Origin: Shinisaurus crocodilurus
Lineage: Eukaryota > Chordata > Lepidosauria > Squamata > Shinisauridae
Length of the DNA: 64,000 bases
Direction of reading: 5' to 3'
NCBI GenBank assembly: GCA_021292165.1
Contig: CM037877.1
Location: 207,246,715 to 207,310,714, forward strand
The translations under genes were made by a program, and so were the position numbers. The notes under the pieces are model-generated. The model was not told the DNA's origin, did not search any database, and worked only from the letters and a program-made list of their open reading frames with translations. Below, one piece after another: positions 33,046 through 43,024 of this stretch (its first letter is position 1; each line of letters begins with the position of its first letter).

Positions 33046-33477
33046 AAAGGTACACAATGTCTACCCAGTGTAAACACCACAATAAACAATAATAGTATTT
33101 TAAAAGAGTGTTTCCCCCACAGACAAATTATCCCAGTCAGTCAGGACTTCTTTTATATATATAAATAAATTGTAAACAGACTAGTAATAACATATTTTTA
33201 ATGTTCTGGATGGACGCCCTGCACACAGCAGTCAGTCAGTCAGTCATTAAAAAATTCTCCCCCCTTTTTCACCCCCTTAGGGACGGAATTTCCAAAAATC
33301 CTTCCTTAGTGGGTGCCTACATCATAAAAACAATGTTCCTTCCAAATTTCACATTCCTACATTAAACGGTTTGAGCTGCGTGTTGATGAGTCATTCAGTC
33401 ATTCAGTCAGGACTTCATATATATATATATATATATATATATACTAGCTGTTGCCCGCAGCTTCGCTTGTGTGGATT

Positions 33478-33789
33478 TTAGGATTTGGTACAATTGTCCA
33501 CCCGCGTCAACTCGAACAAACCACCATAAGTATGGGGTCGGGACATGTTGTCAAAGAATGCATTGGCACTCGCATAGTTGTTTCCATCACTGTCGTGGGA
33601 CATTATAGAGAATTCATCCCAGTTTTCAACGACATGATCAACTACTTGTTCACGTACCTCACTACCTAGATTTTGACTGCCATACATAACAAAAGATAGT
33701 GCCCGGAATAGGCACGTTCCATCGCCTGCAATTGGTACGACTGTGTGTGGTATCATCACACCATTTACATTTAAATTTTCAATTTGCAT
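33478..33789 (-). pseudogene. OTU-type cysteine protease remnant of the Helitron
   Basis: 103 aa, with the OTU signature D-G-T-C-L-F-R-A-L near residue 25-33 (nucleophile Cys in D-G-x-C) and V-R-E-Q-V-V-D-H-V further on. The ORF ends close to the Helitron CTAG end before the family's catalytic His, so the protease is truncated. OTU domains are known passengers of animal Helitrons. Unlikely to be functional. Confidence 0.75.
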
Positions 33790-33840
33790 TTTGAATTTTT
33801 TTTTTATGGAGAAGAAGAAAAATAAAAAACAGGTTTAAAA

Positions 33841-34122
33841 ATGAAAAGGGTATTTTTTGTTTGTTTGTTTTTTCTCCTTGAAGGCCTGCGAGAGCTGTAT
33901 GGAAAAGATACAGTGTCTCTGACTGAAAGTGTAGGCTGGGTGCTGGCAGCAGAATTCTTTTCCGACAGAAATCTGACAGAAAAGAAAAATCAGGTTAATC
34001 CTGAGAGTCTACAGCTGATGAAGAGTGACCGTGCCAAGTTTGGGGTAGATCCGTCAAAACGTGATGGAGCCTATGCGATGATGCCTCCCACACAACAGTC
34101 ATTCATTCAGTCAGTCATTTAA
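33841..34122 (+). other. Unidentified 93-codon ORF within the Helitron
   Basis: Opposite in sense to the Helitron genes. After a Phe-rich start it reads G-L-R-E-L-Y-G-K-D-T-V-S-L-T-E-S, ending in Helitron tandem repeats (Q-S-F-I-Q-S-V-I). I do not recognise a domain. Could be a captured host segment or chance. Confidence 0.3.
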
Positions 34123-34990
34123 AAAGTTTCCCTCCCTTTTCACCCCTTTAGAGAACATTCTAAATGGCCTAGGGAGATTTGCATACCCACTCCTATTGGC
34201 CCCTGCAAGAATTCATACGAACATTCTAAGTGTCGTATGGGCTATTTGTATAACTGCTCCTATTGGCTCCTGCAGCAATTATGAGGTGAGGCCAATTTGC
34301 ATAACTGCTCCCCTGTTGTTATGCCCATAGGAGATATGAGAGTGGGGCGATTCCCCCCCTTTTCACCCCCTTAGGGACAGAATTTCCCAAAATCCTTCCT
34401 TAGTGGGTGTCTACGTCATAAAAACAATGTTCCTTCAAAATTTAACATTCCTAGATTAAACGGTTTGAGCTGGGCGTTGATGAGTCAGTCAGTCAGTCCT
34501 TCTTTTATATACAGTATATAGATTAGCAGCACACAAGTAATTCCAGTACAGGTACAGAACAATGGCACCATCATAAACAGAATTTAAGAAAACATGGTTA
34601 TCAGTACTTTTATTTTACCAGTGCAGTTAGATTCCTGGTAGAATAGATTACATTGATCGATTACAGTCCAACAGTCCTTTTAATTAAGTGCGTACATATA
34701 GAAGTCAGGACTGTGTATTTGCTGTACTAATCCGCATTTTGATAATACTTCTAGGCTGAGAACAAATACTTTGCGAGTGAAGGAAAAAATCAAAAGAAGA
34801 GACACAGGCATATGGTATAAACTTGGGCCACATTTATTTACAAAACATCTGCGATGTGGAATCTGTTTGGAAATCTAAATTCTAAATGCAGGCAGTGAAA
34901 CTGTTGGGATATTGGGTGAGACCACCCTGGCCCTGTTGAGTGGTGCTCAGGTTATTGCTGCTCCTCAGGACCCCAGCTGCTGTACAGATG

Positions 34991-36029
34991 CATACCCTCC
35001 AACATTTCACAGATGAAAATAGGGATATGCTACACATATGAATTTGTAAGAGGTTTGGTTAAGCAACATGAAGGTGTGATCAAGAGGGCGTGGCCAGGCA
35101 ACATGAGGGCATGGTCAAGGGTATTGGCAGGCAACCAAAGGGCATGGTCAAGTACAAAAGGTTATTAGAGGAAACACACAAAATATTATATATTATTATT
35201 ACGGTATATTATATTATATTATATTGAATTATATATTATTTTAATAATATTTTATTAGTGGCTTTTGTATTTTTTTTTAACCTTAATTAAACCCTTAATT
35301 GTTGATATCTGGTGTTCTTCACGTGTGTGTGTGTGTGTGTGTGTGTGTCAATGCTTGCAGGGCAATCTCTTTCTTTTTGTTTTAAAATTGTCAGGATTGG
35401 TCCCGGCATTTTCAGGGCAGTGGGAGGAGAAGAAAAGGAGATGTGGAGGAGCGGAGCCTTTGGGTGGGGGGAAATACAAAAAGACACATTGGGGTTTTGA
35501 GCCCCTTTGCTCCAACACCTCTACTCTGGTTTTTTAAGCACAAGGAGTAACTTTGAGGGGCTGAATAGCTTTGTTGTTGTTTGTTACTGTGGAAAGGCCC
35601 CAGTTTAAAGCACTTTTTGTGTTCTATTCACACAGTCTAGATTTAAAGAAACACTGAAACTAGAATAATCTTACAGAATTTAACTAACTTGAATTAAGTT
35701 AAAACAAACAGTGCAATCCTAAGCACAGTTACTCAGGAGTAAGTACAAGTGTCTTCAATGGGTCTTACTTACCAGGGGGCCTGGTCAGAGGCAGTAGGTA
35801 GAGCACGTGCGCGCGCGCGCGCGCGCGCGCACACACACACACGGTCTGTTCCCTTCCTGCTTAAAGGGTCCATGGGCAAAATCGAAGCTAAGCTAAAAAA
35901 CTTGCAGAAGGAGGCAGGGGAATTCCGGGCTCAGCATAATAAACTGGGACTCTGCATAACAAAGTAAGAAGCCATGATGGCTTAAGTGTTTGTGGGACTG
36001 TCCCAGCAATGGGGCAGTTGGAGAGTATG
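34991..36029. mobile_element. Non-autonomous TIR element, present only in copy 2
   Basis: 1.04 kb, inverted ends CATACCCTCCAAC and GTTGGAGAGTATG, flanked by CAGATG at 34985-34990 and 36030-36035. Copy 1 has a single CAGATG (near 29024-29029). Contains (GT)n at 35323-35348, a P2-like MITE near 35710, and an alternating (GC)n(AC)n run at 35805-35841. No transposase. Superfamily uncertain; hAT-like. Confidence 0.8.
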
Positions 36030-37260
36030 CAGATGTAGGGAGGCCTTCCTGTGTCACTGCCTCCCAGAGCCACAAAACTCCAAGTGGGTGAGCCGGGTTA
36101 GCTTGAAAGGGGATCCGTAATCATACCCCAGGGTCACACAGCCCTGAGCAGCAAGCCTCAGGCATTGCCTATAACCGCCTATAGCTCCCAAAGCCCTGCT
36201 CCACAGCCAGTGTAAATTGCATACAGATGCATGCAATGTGGGGGGATGTCATGTCTCTTCCTCCCTGACCGTGATCTCATTCTCATCCTTGCACTGGCCC
36301 GGCACAGGGGAACATCTTTGTTATACAACCTGTTTGAGTTGCAGGGCCAACTATGTGTTCAGTTTGGGGAGCAGCATTATCACCATTCTTTCTTTTCCTT
36401 TTCCCTCACTTTTCTTCATTATCTTCTGTTCTGTTTTTTGTTTAGGATTTTCATCTAACAGTTTGCAAAGTTTTTTGAAATTCATTTTCTTGTAGGATGG
36501 GTTCTTTGAATTTTGGATATTTTTTCACTTCTTTAATTTATTATTCCCCTTCTTCCTGTCTACCCTCTTATAAACCTTCCTATCCATCACATTTGGCTTA
36601 TTTGTTTGAAACCTACACTTAGTGGTGGCACTCCCTGTACGCAATGGACCAGAACCTGAGCTAGCCTTTTTATGTATTTCCGCCAGTGCAATCAAGAGCT
36701 CATTGCATTCCGACAGGTAGGATTTGATGTGTTCATATGTCCTTCATGATAATGAAAAACCAGCCCTCAATCGGTAGGTTATCTTCAATCGTTGTCTCAA
36801 TCTGATTGGAGGAATCTTCCTTATTTACTTTTGCACTGGGCTAGCTCGGAGATTTGTTTTAACATCAGCTCATTTAGGATTAATTCATTTGGCCATTTGT
36901 TCTGTCCCGCTGGTTGTGTTTCCTCTTGGGTTGCCTTGAACTCAGCAGCTGCCAATTCTGAAGCAAAGTTAACAAATGGCAAATCCTCTCCATAGTCTTG
37001 AATGTTACCTTTAAATTCCACAGACCAATCTAAAATGTGACTCGTGGTGTGTGCCACCTCAATTTCCCCCTTTTTATCTTTGTTTTCATCCCTGACTAAA
37101 AAACTGTGTAATTTTTGCTTGGCCTTTCTTTCCATTTAAAAGGGAACTTCCAGAAGTGGGTAAAATCCCCAGAGTTCTATGCACATTTCTGGTGAGCACC
37201 AGTTTTTTGATATATAGAGTACTGGGAAAGGTAAAATACAGACTCCCGGATAATAATTAC

Positions 37261-38250
37261 CAGGGATGTTGAAGAGTCCTTGGTCTCGAGTCACGAGTCG
37301 AGTCACGAGTCTTTGGACCCGAGTCTCGAGTCCGAGTCCTTGGTCCAAAATGGTGACTCACGAGTCACTACCAAAGCTGACTCCACGAGTCCCTTTTAAA
37401 ATCAATGGGGTTTTTTCCCAACAAAATAAGGCTACTTCAGATGTGTGGTTTAAATAAATTCTAGGCACAAGTGTGCCTTTTTATTTCAAAACTCTGCAAC
37501 TGATTTTGGCAAGAACAGACCAGGCAGAAAAACCCAAAATAACCAGGCAGGCAGAGGAAGCAGGGAACCCCAAAGCAGGCAGGCAGAGGCCTTTGTCTTG
37601 GACAATTCAACTGTTGAACTGGTCAGTGGTCAAGAAGAGACCAGGCAGGCAGAGGAGGCTGGGAACCCCAGACAGGCAGGCAGAGGCAGCCAAACCCAAA
37701 ATGTCTGAAAGGTTGCATTTTAGAAAAATGATTTTTAAAAATAAACTTGCTGTACTTCCTAAAACTTACCCATGTTGCATTTGAGGAACATGATTTTTTC
37801 TAAATGTTTGGCCCCCATTCTGGAACGGTGAGATCTCATCACAATTCCACCCTCACTGAACACCCGCTCCACTGGTGATGAACTTGCTGGAACCAGAAAC
37901 ACGCTCAGAGCAGCCACACAGAGTAATCTCAGGTCCTTCTTCTGCCTCTCCCAAGTACGCAACACATCAATCAAAATAAATCTTGGCACACTGTTGGGGC
38001 TGCACTCCTGGTAGCCGTCCATAGTGGGCGAGCAGCGGCACACCTCGCTTCCATGCGCTCTTCGCCGTCAATGACGCTCCTCTCCACTCCTTCTGGCACA
38101 GCCCAGGGATGTTGAAGAGTCCTTGGTCTCGAGTCCCGAGTCGAGTCTCGAGTCCCATTAAAAATATTGGGACTCGAGTCCAAGTCGAGTCAGAGGGGGG
38201 ACTCAGTCTGACTCACGAGTCGAGTCCTCGAGTCCGAGTCCCCATCCCTG
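37261..38250. mobile_element. hAT transposon with transposase remnant, 8-bp TSD
   Basis: 990 bp from CAGGGATGTTGAAGAG to CCCCATCCCTG; TSD ATAATTAC at 37253-37260 and 38251-38258. Both ends are packed with GAGTC/ACTCG subterminal repeats. A second copy of the left terminus lies inside at 38103-38155. It carries the C-terminal part of a hAT transposase (37759-38043). Confidence 0.92.
37759..38043 (-). pseudogene. hAT transposase C-terminal dimerisation domain
   Basis: The minus-strand frame has L-C-V-A-A-L-S-V-F-L-V-P-A-S-S-S-P-V-E-R-V-F-S, the conserved hATC signature (A-S-S-x-x-x-E-R-x-F-S), then S-R-M-G-A-K-H-L-E-K-I-M-F-L. The catalytic RNase H-like part is missing, so only a remnant remains. 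Confidence 0.88.
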
Positions 38251-39081
38251 ATAATTACACAAAAGGCCCAACCTCTGCATTTTTATACTCACTGCCTCCA
38301 ACCTGGCAGGCTTCATAGATCTCTCTTCAATCATGATTTTAGCAGAACCTTCAGTTTTTCATGGAGACTCTCTTTCCTCCTCTCATCTGAAACCTTATCT
38401 CGCGTCTGTATTTGGTAAACCTTCCAGGCCTCCTCCACACCTCTTCTCTTCTGTTGTGACTCCAGATGGAAACAAGAACTTCTTCTTAGCTAAAACCCCA
38501 GTAATTTAAATTACACTGCATTCGCTGCGGATCTCCGAACAAACACACACACCTTGTTACCCAGCAGCACTTCCGGTCTCCTCGTTTCACAGTAGAAATA
38601 ACAGAAAGGCATACCAAGGAAACAAATGTAGATTTCAAGCTGGCAGTTTGGCACCTCCTCTGCTTCCTCCCTCCCTCACCCCTGCTGCCATCTTGTTGGC
38701 TGGAGAAAGTTAACAACATGCTCTACAGCTACAAGTGCTTGGAGAAAGGAGCTTAACTTCTTCTTGTGTCAGGCATCCAGCTGTGGTTGCATCCAGCTGT
38801 GGAGAGCTCAATTTTCTACAGCTGCAGAGGAGGATTTAGCAATGGAACAAGTTACAAGTGAAGGAGAGGCAAGACTGGTGATGTGAACTAGCATTCAATT
38901 CACTGGTATTGAAATCTGTCAGTTCATCACAAAGCTGGGAAGAACCCACTGTACTTCCTGTTCATATTTAATTTCCTAAGCTGTTTTCCATCCCTGGGAT
39001 AATCAAAGTATATAGCAATGTGGCCCTTCAGATGTTATTGGACTGCAACTCCCAGACCACTGGCTGACTGGGTCTGATGGG

Positions 39082-39247
39082 CCTGTGGCTCATGCTGGCT
39101 CAGCTTGTCTGAGTGTGGAAAGCTAAGCAGGGTCAGGTTTGGTTATTACTTGGATGGGAGACCCCTCCTCTAGTTTTCTGCATTGAGCAGGGCAGGGGGT
39201 TGGACTCGATGGCCTTGTAGGCCCCTTCCAACTCTATGATCCTATGA
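39082..39247 (+). mobile_element. 5S-rRNA-headed SINE with CR1-type tail
   Basis: The head (39082-39172) follows 5S rRNA, including the promoter blocks 'aagctaagcagggtc' and 'acttggatgggagacc'. The tail (39190-39247) has 'gttggactcgatggcctt', 'ccccttccaactctatgat', a CR1 3' end. A composite SINE, not a 5S gene: the 5S 3' third is absent and the body is unrelated. Confidence 0.8.
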
Positions 39248-39249
39248 TC

Positions 39250-40557
39250 TGGAGGATCAGGTACAGCACCACTGTTATATAAGGTGTGATTGTGCCAGAT
39301 GTTGGTTTGTTATCCAAAACTGCTACGTGTAAGGAACACCTTCTTCAGTACAGAAGTAGCAAAATGCATTGACTGGCTGCCAACAATTGCTACAGGATCC
39401 CCAGTTAGACTGTCTTTGTCTCTGTTTCCTATCCCTCCCTTAAAATTAAAAATTAATCTATTAAAATTATGTAAAAACCAGAATTGTGACCAAGAAAAAA
39501 TAGCGGTGTGGCTTAGCCATGGGGCGAGGTTTGTGGGTCACTGTTATTTAGCCAGGGTTCCTGGTATGACTTGGTGTAGAATGTTGCAAAAATATGCTCA
39601 GAGTCCTCTCCCAGAGGGCCAATACTCAAGGAAAGGGAAGCAGCACACCAGAAATGAGTTTTCAAAGTTTTATTTTTGCAAAAAGGCTCAGCCTTGTGGC
39701 TCACACCAGGATCAGAAGCTGAACAAAGGGAAAAGGGAACATGCAGGTCTTTTTATGCTTTTACACTCATTGGTTCATTCATTTTCAGCAAATCAAATGC
39801 GTTCGCTTAAACATGTTAACCAATCACGTACATTCATTTGAACATGGCAACAACCAATCAGAGACATTTCTTTGAACATAGTAAGTATCTCTTTAGTTAC
39901 ATATAAGGCTATCTATCTCTTCCTCCCTTGGCTAGGTTGATGCTTCTCATGACCTTTAGGGCACCCGAGATATTAGGTGTCTCATGAATTTGCTACTCTT
40001 GGTAACCTTTATCAGTCGAAGAAACTCTTCTTTCATTTGTACATCTGGAGTTGACACCTGAGAGAGTACACATCAGGGATGAGACTCTAGCCAAGGAGAA
40101 GATATGATGGCATCAGGCATACAATTAAACAAAGAAGCGATACAACTCTTCAAGGTTTTCTGTCTAAAACAGCAAAGGCAGATGTAGCTTAGGCCAGGAG
40201 GGGGGGAGAACAGAGAGATTAGTTCATCTAACAATGTGTTGATTGCATGTGTATAATGGAGCTTTATTCTTACATTTTGTAAATACACCATGTCTACTTT
40301 TCTAACAAGAAGAAATATAAGAGCTGAAATGAGATTTGCATCTGTTTGAAATTTGCTGACCTTTCATAATTTGTAAACTATATTCTATACACAAATTTTA
40401 ATTTTGCATTTTAAATTCAGATTGTAACTGAACTTTAACCTCAGCATTCAAACATCTTAGAGTTATTCACATCTCTTTGTTTAGATTTTGGCTGTCAGCC
40501 TTCAAATACCAACTACCTTTACATGAAAACTAAATACTAAGCCACTGGGTTATGATG

Positions 40558-40588
<31 letters not shown>

Positions 40589-40700
40589 GAGGGCTGGATA
40601 GGATAGTGGGAAGCAACTTTAAGAAACTGGGGCTATCTGGCTGGGGAGCACCATCTGCCCGCACCATAAATGACCCTGGTTGGCTGTGCTCATCAGCTTT
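39250..40700. other. Intergenic, no gene recognised
   Basis: The segment 39500-39960 has ATTGG/CCAAT-like boxes (39769, 39820, 39853), a 'ttttattttt' near 39669 and TATAAGG near 39903, which could be an LTR, but no TG...CA ends with a target duplication were found. (GA)n at 40563-40590. Confidence 0.4.
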
Positions 40701-40714
40701 GTTAATCTCTAAAG

Positions 40715-41327
40715 CAGGGCTCTCCAACCTTGGGTCCAGGAACGGTGCAGGGCTGTTTGGCGCCCTAGGCCAAATTATATTTAGCGCCCCCCCTCGTGCC
40801 GTGGGGGGGGGCTCCGGAGCAAAGCAGCCCTGCTCTGCAACCCCCCCCTGCGCCGCTGCTGCCGCCGCCACCACCACCTACCTTCCCCCCGCCCCCGCTG
40901 CTGGCTGCTGGCTGCTGCTGCTGCTGCTGCTGCCGCCTCCTCCTCCTCCGACGCGATGGGACCCCCGCGCTTTACGACGGGAAGGTAGGTAGGTGGTTGG
41001 CGGGTGGGCGCGCGGGCACACATGCGCGGGGGGGAGGTGCAGCGGCGGCGGCAGCGGCCGGCAAGCGGGTGGGGAGGTGCGGCGGAGGCGGCAGGCAGGG
41101 CAGGAGCGTGCCGGAGGCGAGGAAGGGGCGCAGAAACTCTGCACCCTCTTCCGCCACGCGCCCTAGGCAGCCGCCTGGGTCTGCCTAGCGGTAGCGCCAG
41201 CCCTGCTTGGGTCCCCTGATGTTGCTGGCCTACAGCTCCCAGAATCCCTTGCCATTAGCCATGCTGGCTGGGTATGCTGGGAGCTGTAGGCCAGCAATAT
41301 CTGGGGACCCAAGGTTGGAGAGCCCTG
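40715..41327. mobile_element. Palindromic hAT MITE carrying another MITE
   Basis: Ends CAGGGCTCTCCAACCTTGG and CCAAGGTTGGAGAGCCCTG; TSD CTCTAAAG at 40707-40714 and 41328-41335. The host element without its guest is about 136 bp. Confidence 0.9.
40737..41205. mobile_element. hAT MITE nested in the palindromic MITE
   Basis: Starts CAGGAACGGTGC, ends GCCAGCCCTG, with TSD CTTGGGTC at 40729-40736 and 41206-41213. GC-rich centre with CTG/CCG repeats. Related to 8537-8700 through 'gcgccctaggc' blocks. Confidence 0.8.
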
Positions 41328-41335
41328 CTCTAAAG

Positions 41336-41432
41336 GCACAATCCCATGCATGTTTAAACAGAAAAAAGTCCTACAACTGCCGGAATTCCGCAGCCAGCAT
41401 GGAGGATGTGTATAGGATTGTGTCCTAAGGCT
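41336..41432. mobile_element. Part of a P1 palindromic MITE
   Basis: 'catgcatgtttaaacaga' and 'tgtataggattgtgtcc' ends of family P1; most of the second arm is missing. Confidence 0.6.
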
Positions 41433-41439
41433 TGGTAAT

Positions 41440-42300
41440 GAGGTAATAAGGCTTGGACCAGACTGTGAGTGCACCTGTGGCTGGCACTGATGGCCCAATA
41501 GCCAGGGAAAGTAGGAGTAGAGGTGCATCGTCCCAACCCTGCTGGGCTGTATCAGTTCTTTTTCCTCCTGTCCTTCCCTAGCTAAGAATATAGATGAAAG
41601 GATGAAAATCTAAGGGTGAAAAAAAGTGAGGACTTAAAAACCTATTCAGTCCAATGTGTGTGCTTTTGTTAAAAGAAGCACTTGGACGAGGACACAGGCA
41701 CAGCCTCTTAAGTGCTTGAAGGGTTGAAAGACAATTTTCCCCAAGGGAGCATTTATTTGCTTGAAATCAGTTGCTACGTCAGAAATAGTGGTAGCTAATC
41801 AAGGTCTTTATATGTTATTGGGCTCTGTGACAACCAAAGCACTGGGGCTAGGCAGGAAGTTAAGGAAATAACCCATTTTATCCTAGGTACCTTTGATGTT
41901 TGGATTGCTTCAGTCTGTGTTGTTATCACACCCAGAGGGGTAGCTGTGTTAGTCTGCTGTAGCAAAAACAATGAAGTCTTGTAGTACTGAGTTACAGTTT
42001 TTGGAGCCTGTTCAATCCTTTCTAATAGTTTGGAAGGATTCCTATGGTGTTTGTAAAACCATCTATGTGAGACCTGGAGCCAAGTCCTATTTTTTCTTTA
42101 AAAACAAAACAAAGCGCAGCCTCCTAGACTTGCACAGTTGGACAGTTCCCTGCTTAAAATAAAATATTTACAAAAATGGCCTCCACAATAACTAATGTTT
42201 TTCTTTCTGCTTTGTAGGCACTTGGAAATGCTTAATAACTTAAGAGAGTATGAACACTGGATTCTTCATTACTGTGCGAGGAGGTTGAATTAAGGCCCAT
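41440..42300. other. Intergenic, no gene recognised
   Basis: Only an interspersed-repeat fragment (41935-42000, 'gtagctgtgttagtctg') is recognised. Confidence 0.45.
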
Positions 42301-42318
42301 TGCTTTCAGGCCCATTAC

Positions 42319-42603
42319 CAGGACTGGCCCTACCATTAGGCAGAGTGAGGTAGCTGCCTCAGGCAGCTGATTTTGGATTTCCCAGAAGGAAAGCAAGTGG
42401 TTAGTAGTAGTAGTAGTGGTGGTGGTGGTGGTGGTGGTGGTGGTGGTGATGATGCCTGGGAGATGAAGTGTTGTGGGATTTTCTACCTCAGGTGCCAAAT
42501 TAACTTGGCCAGCCTTGGGTACTAACTATGCACTTTGACTTTGGGGAGCAGGGTGCTAGTTCCTCCTCTACCTCAGCCAGAAACATGTCTTGGGCCAGCC
42601 CTG
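42319..42603. mobile_element. hAT-like MITE with (GTA)n/(TGG)n
   Basis: Ends CAGGACTGGCCC and GGGCCAGCCCTG. No matching target duplication. Central microsatellite at 42403-42447. A relative is at 63430-63730, and a piece of it sits at 5168-5258. Confidence 0.7.
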
Positions 42604-42949
42604 TTGGTTGCTGCCTACAATAAAAACTCCCCTACTAGATTTTGTTTCATAAATCTAATCAACTATGTATGTGAGCTGTGTACATTCTCTTAGAATTAAA
42701 ATCATTGTTATATATGGCTTGTTTTTGTTAAATTTTGTTTTACTCTTGCTATCTTATATTATCTGTAGTTACTTCTACAGTTTTATTGCACACGTTGTCA
42801 TTCACTTTTTTGTTGATCCTGTGTATTTTTTTTATAGCACTGTGAGAAAATGTAATTGAGGTATTCGATTTAATATAAACAGATACTGAATGGAATCTGG
42901 ATATATTTGGTGAAACAAGCCACAGACTACTGTTTGAATGCCATGCATC

Positions 42950-42955
42950 TTTATT
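42950..42955 (-). terminator. Polyadenylation signal of the second CHIA-like gene
   Basis: AATAAA on the minus strand about 70 bp past the stop at 43025. Confidence 0.8.
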
Positions 42956-43024
42956 TATCATGCTGAAAACTTCCTCTCTTTCTTTACTTCAGTGAAGTGC
43001 ATCTGTACTCGGTGGCTGTTCTCT

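Larger units (their letters stand above)
31030..34522 (-). mobile_element. Composite Helitron with helicase and OTU remnants
   Basis: On the minus strand it starts TC (34522) with a TATA-rich start and GACTGACTGACT repeats, and ends CTAG (31033-31030), inserted between A and T as Helitrons do. The empty A|T site is visible at 28553-28575. Inside, a second CTAG end lies at about 33444-33447, and a second 5' end repeats 34360-34500 at 33270-33412, so at least two units sit head to tail. Coding remains: Pif1-type helicase C-terminus (32315-32860) and OTU protease (33478-33789). Two hAT elements are inserted in it. Confidence 0.85.
31017..36336. repeat. Tandem duplication, copy 2 (split by Helitron and hAT)
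   Basis: Restarts with 'cattcatctaaaa' at 31017-31029, is interrupted by the Helitron, and resumes 'ttagcagcac' at 34523. Joined, this is the sequence seen uninterrupted at 28553-28575. A second interruption is the element at 34991-36029. Confidence 0.85.
36340..38740 (-). mobile_element. LINE-like 5' UTR and ORF1-like fragment, probably L1-type
   Basis: Minus strand. A GC-rich leader with 'aagatggcagcaggggtga' near 38690 is followed (after the hAT at 37261-38250) by an ORF from 37135 (M-E-R-K-A-K-Q-K-L-H) that is charged and ends at 36821. Basic codons (K-V-Y-K-R-V-D-R-K-K) lie near 36560. No RT is present. Assignment to L1 ORF1 is tentative. Confidence 0.4.

Noticed and set aside
33128..34500. 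A CRISPR-like array from the repeated GTCA blocks
   Set aside because: GTCAGTCAGTC is a short tandem repeat at Helitron 5' ends with no spacers; the genome is vertebrate.
39082..39172. A 5S rRNA gene
   Set aside because: The last third of 5S is missing and a CR1 tail is attached.
39500..39960. A solo LTR
   Set aside because: CCAAT- and TATA-like boxes are present, but no TG...CA ends with a target duplication could be found.
40552..41219. Ala/Pro/Gly-rich ORFs on both strands
   Set aside because: They follow CTG/CCG repeats inside a nested MITE and have no gene structure.
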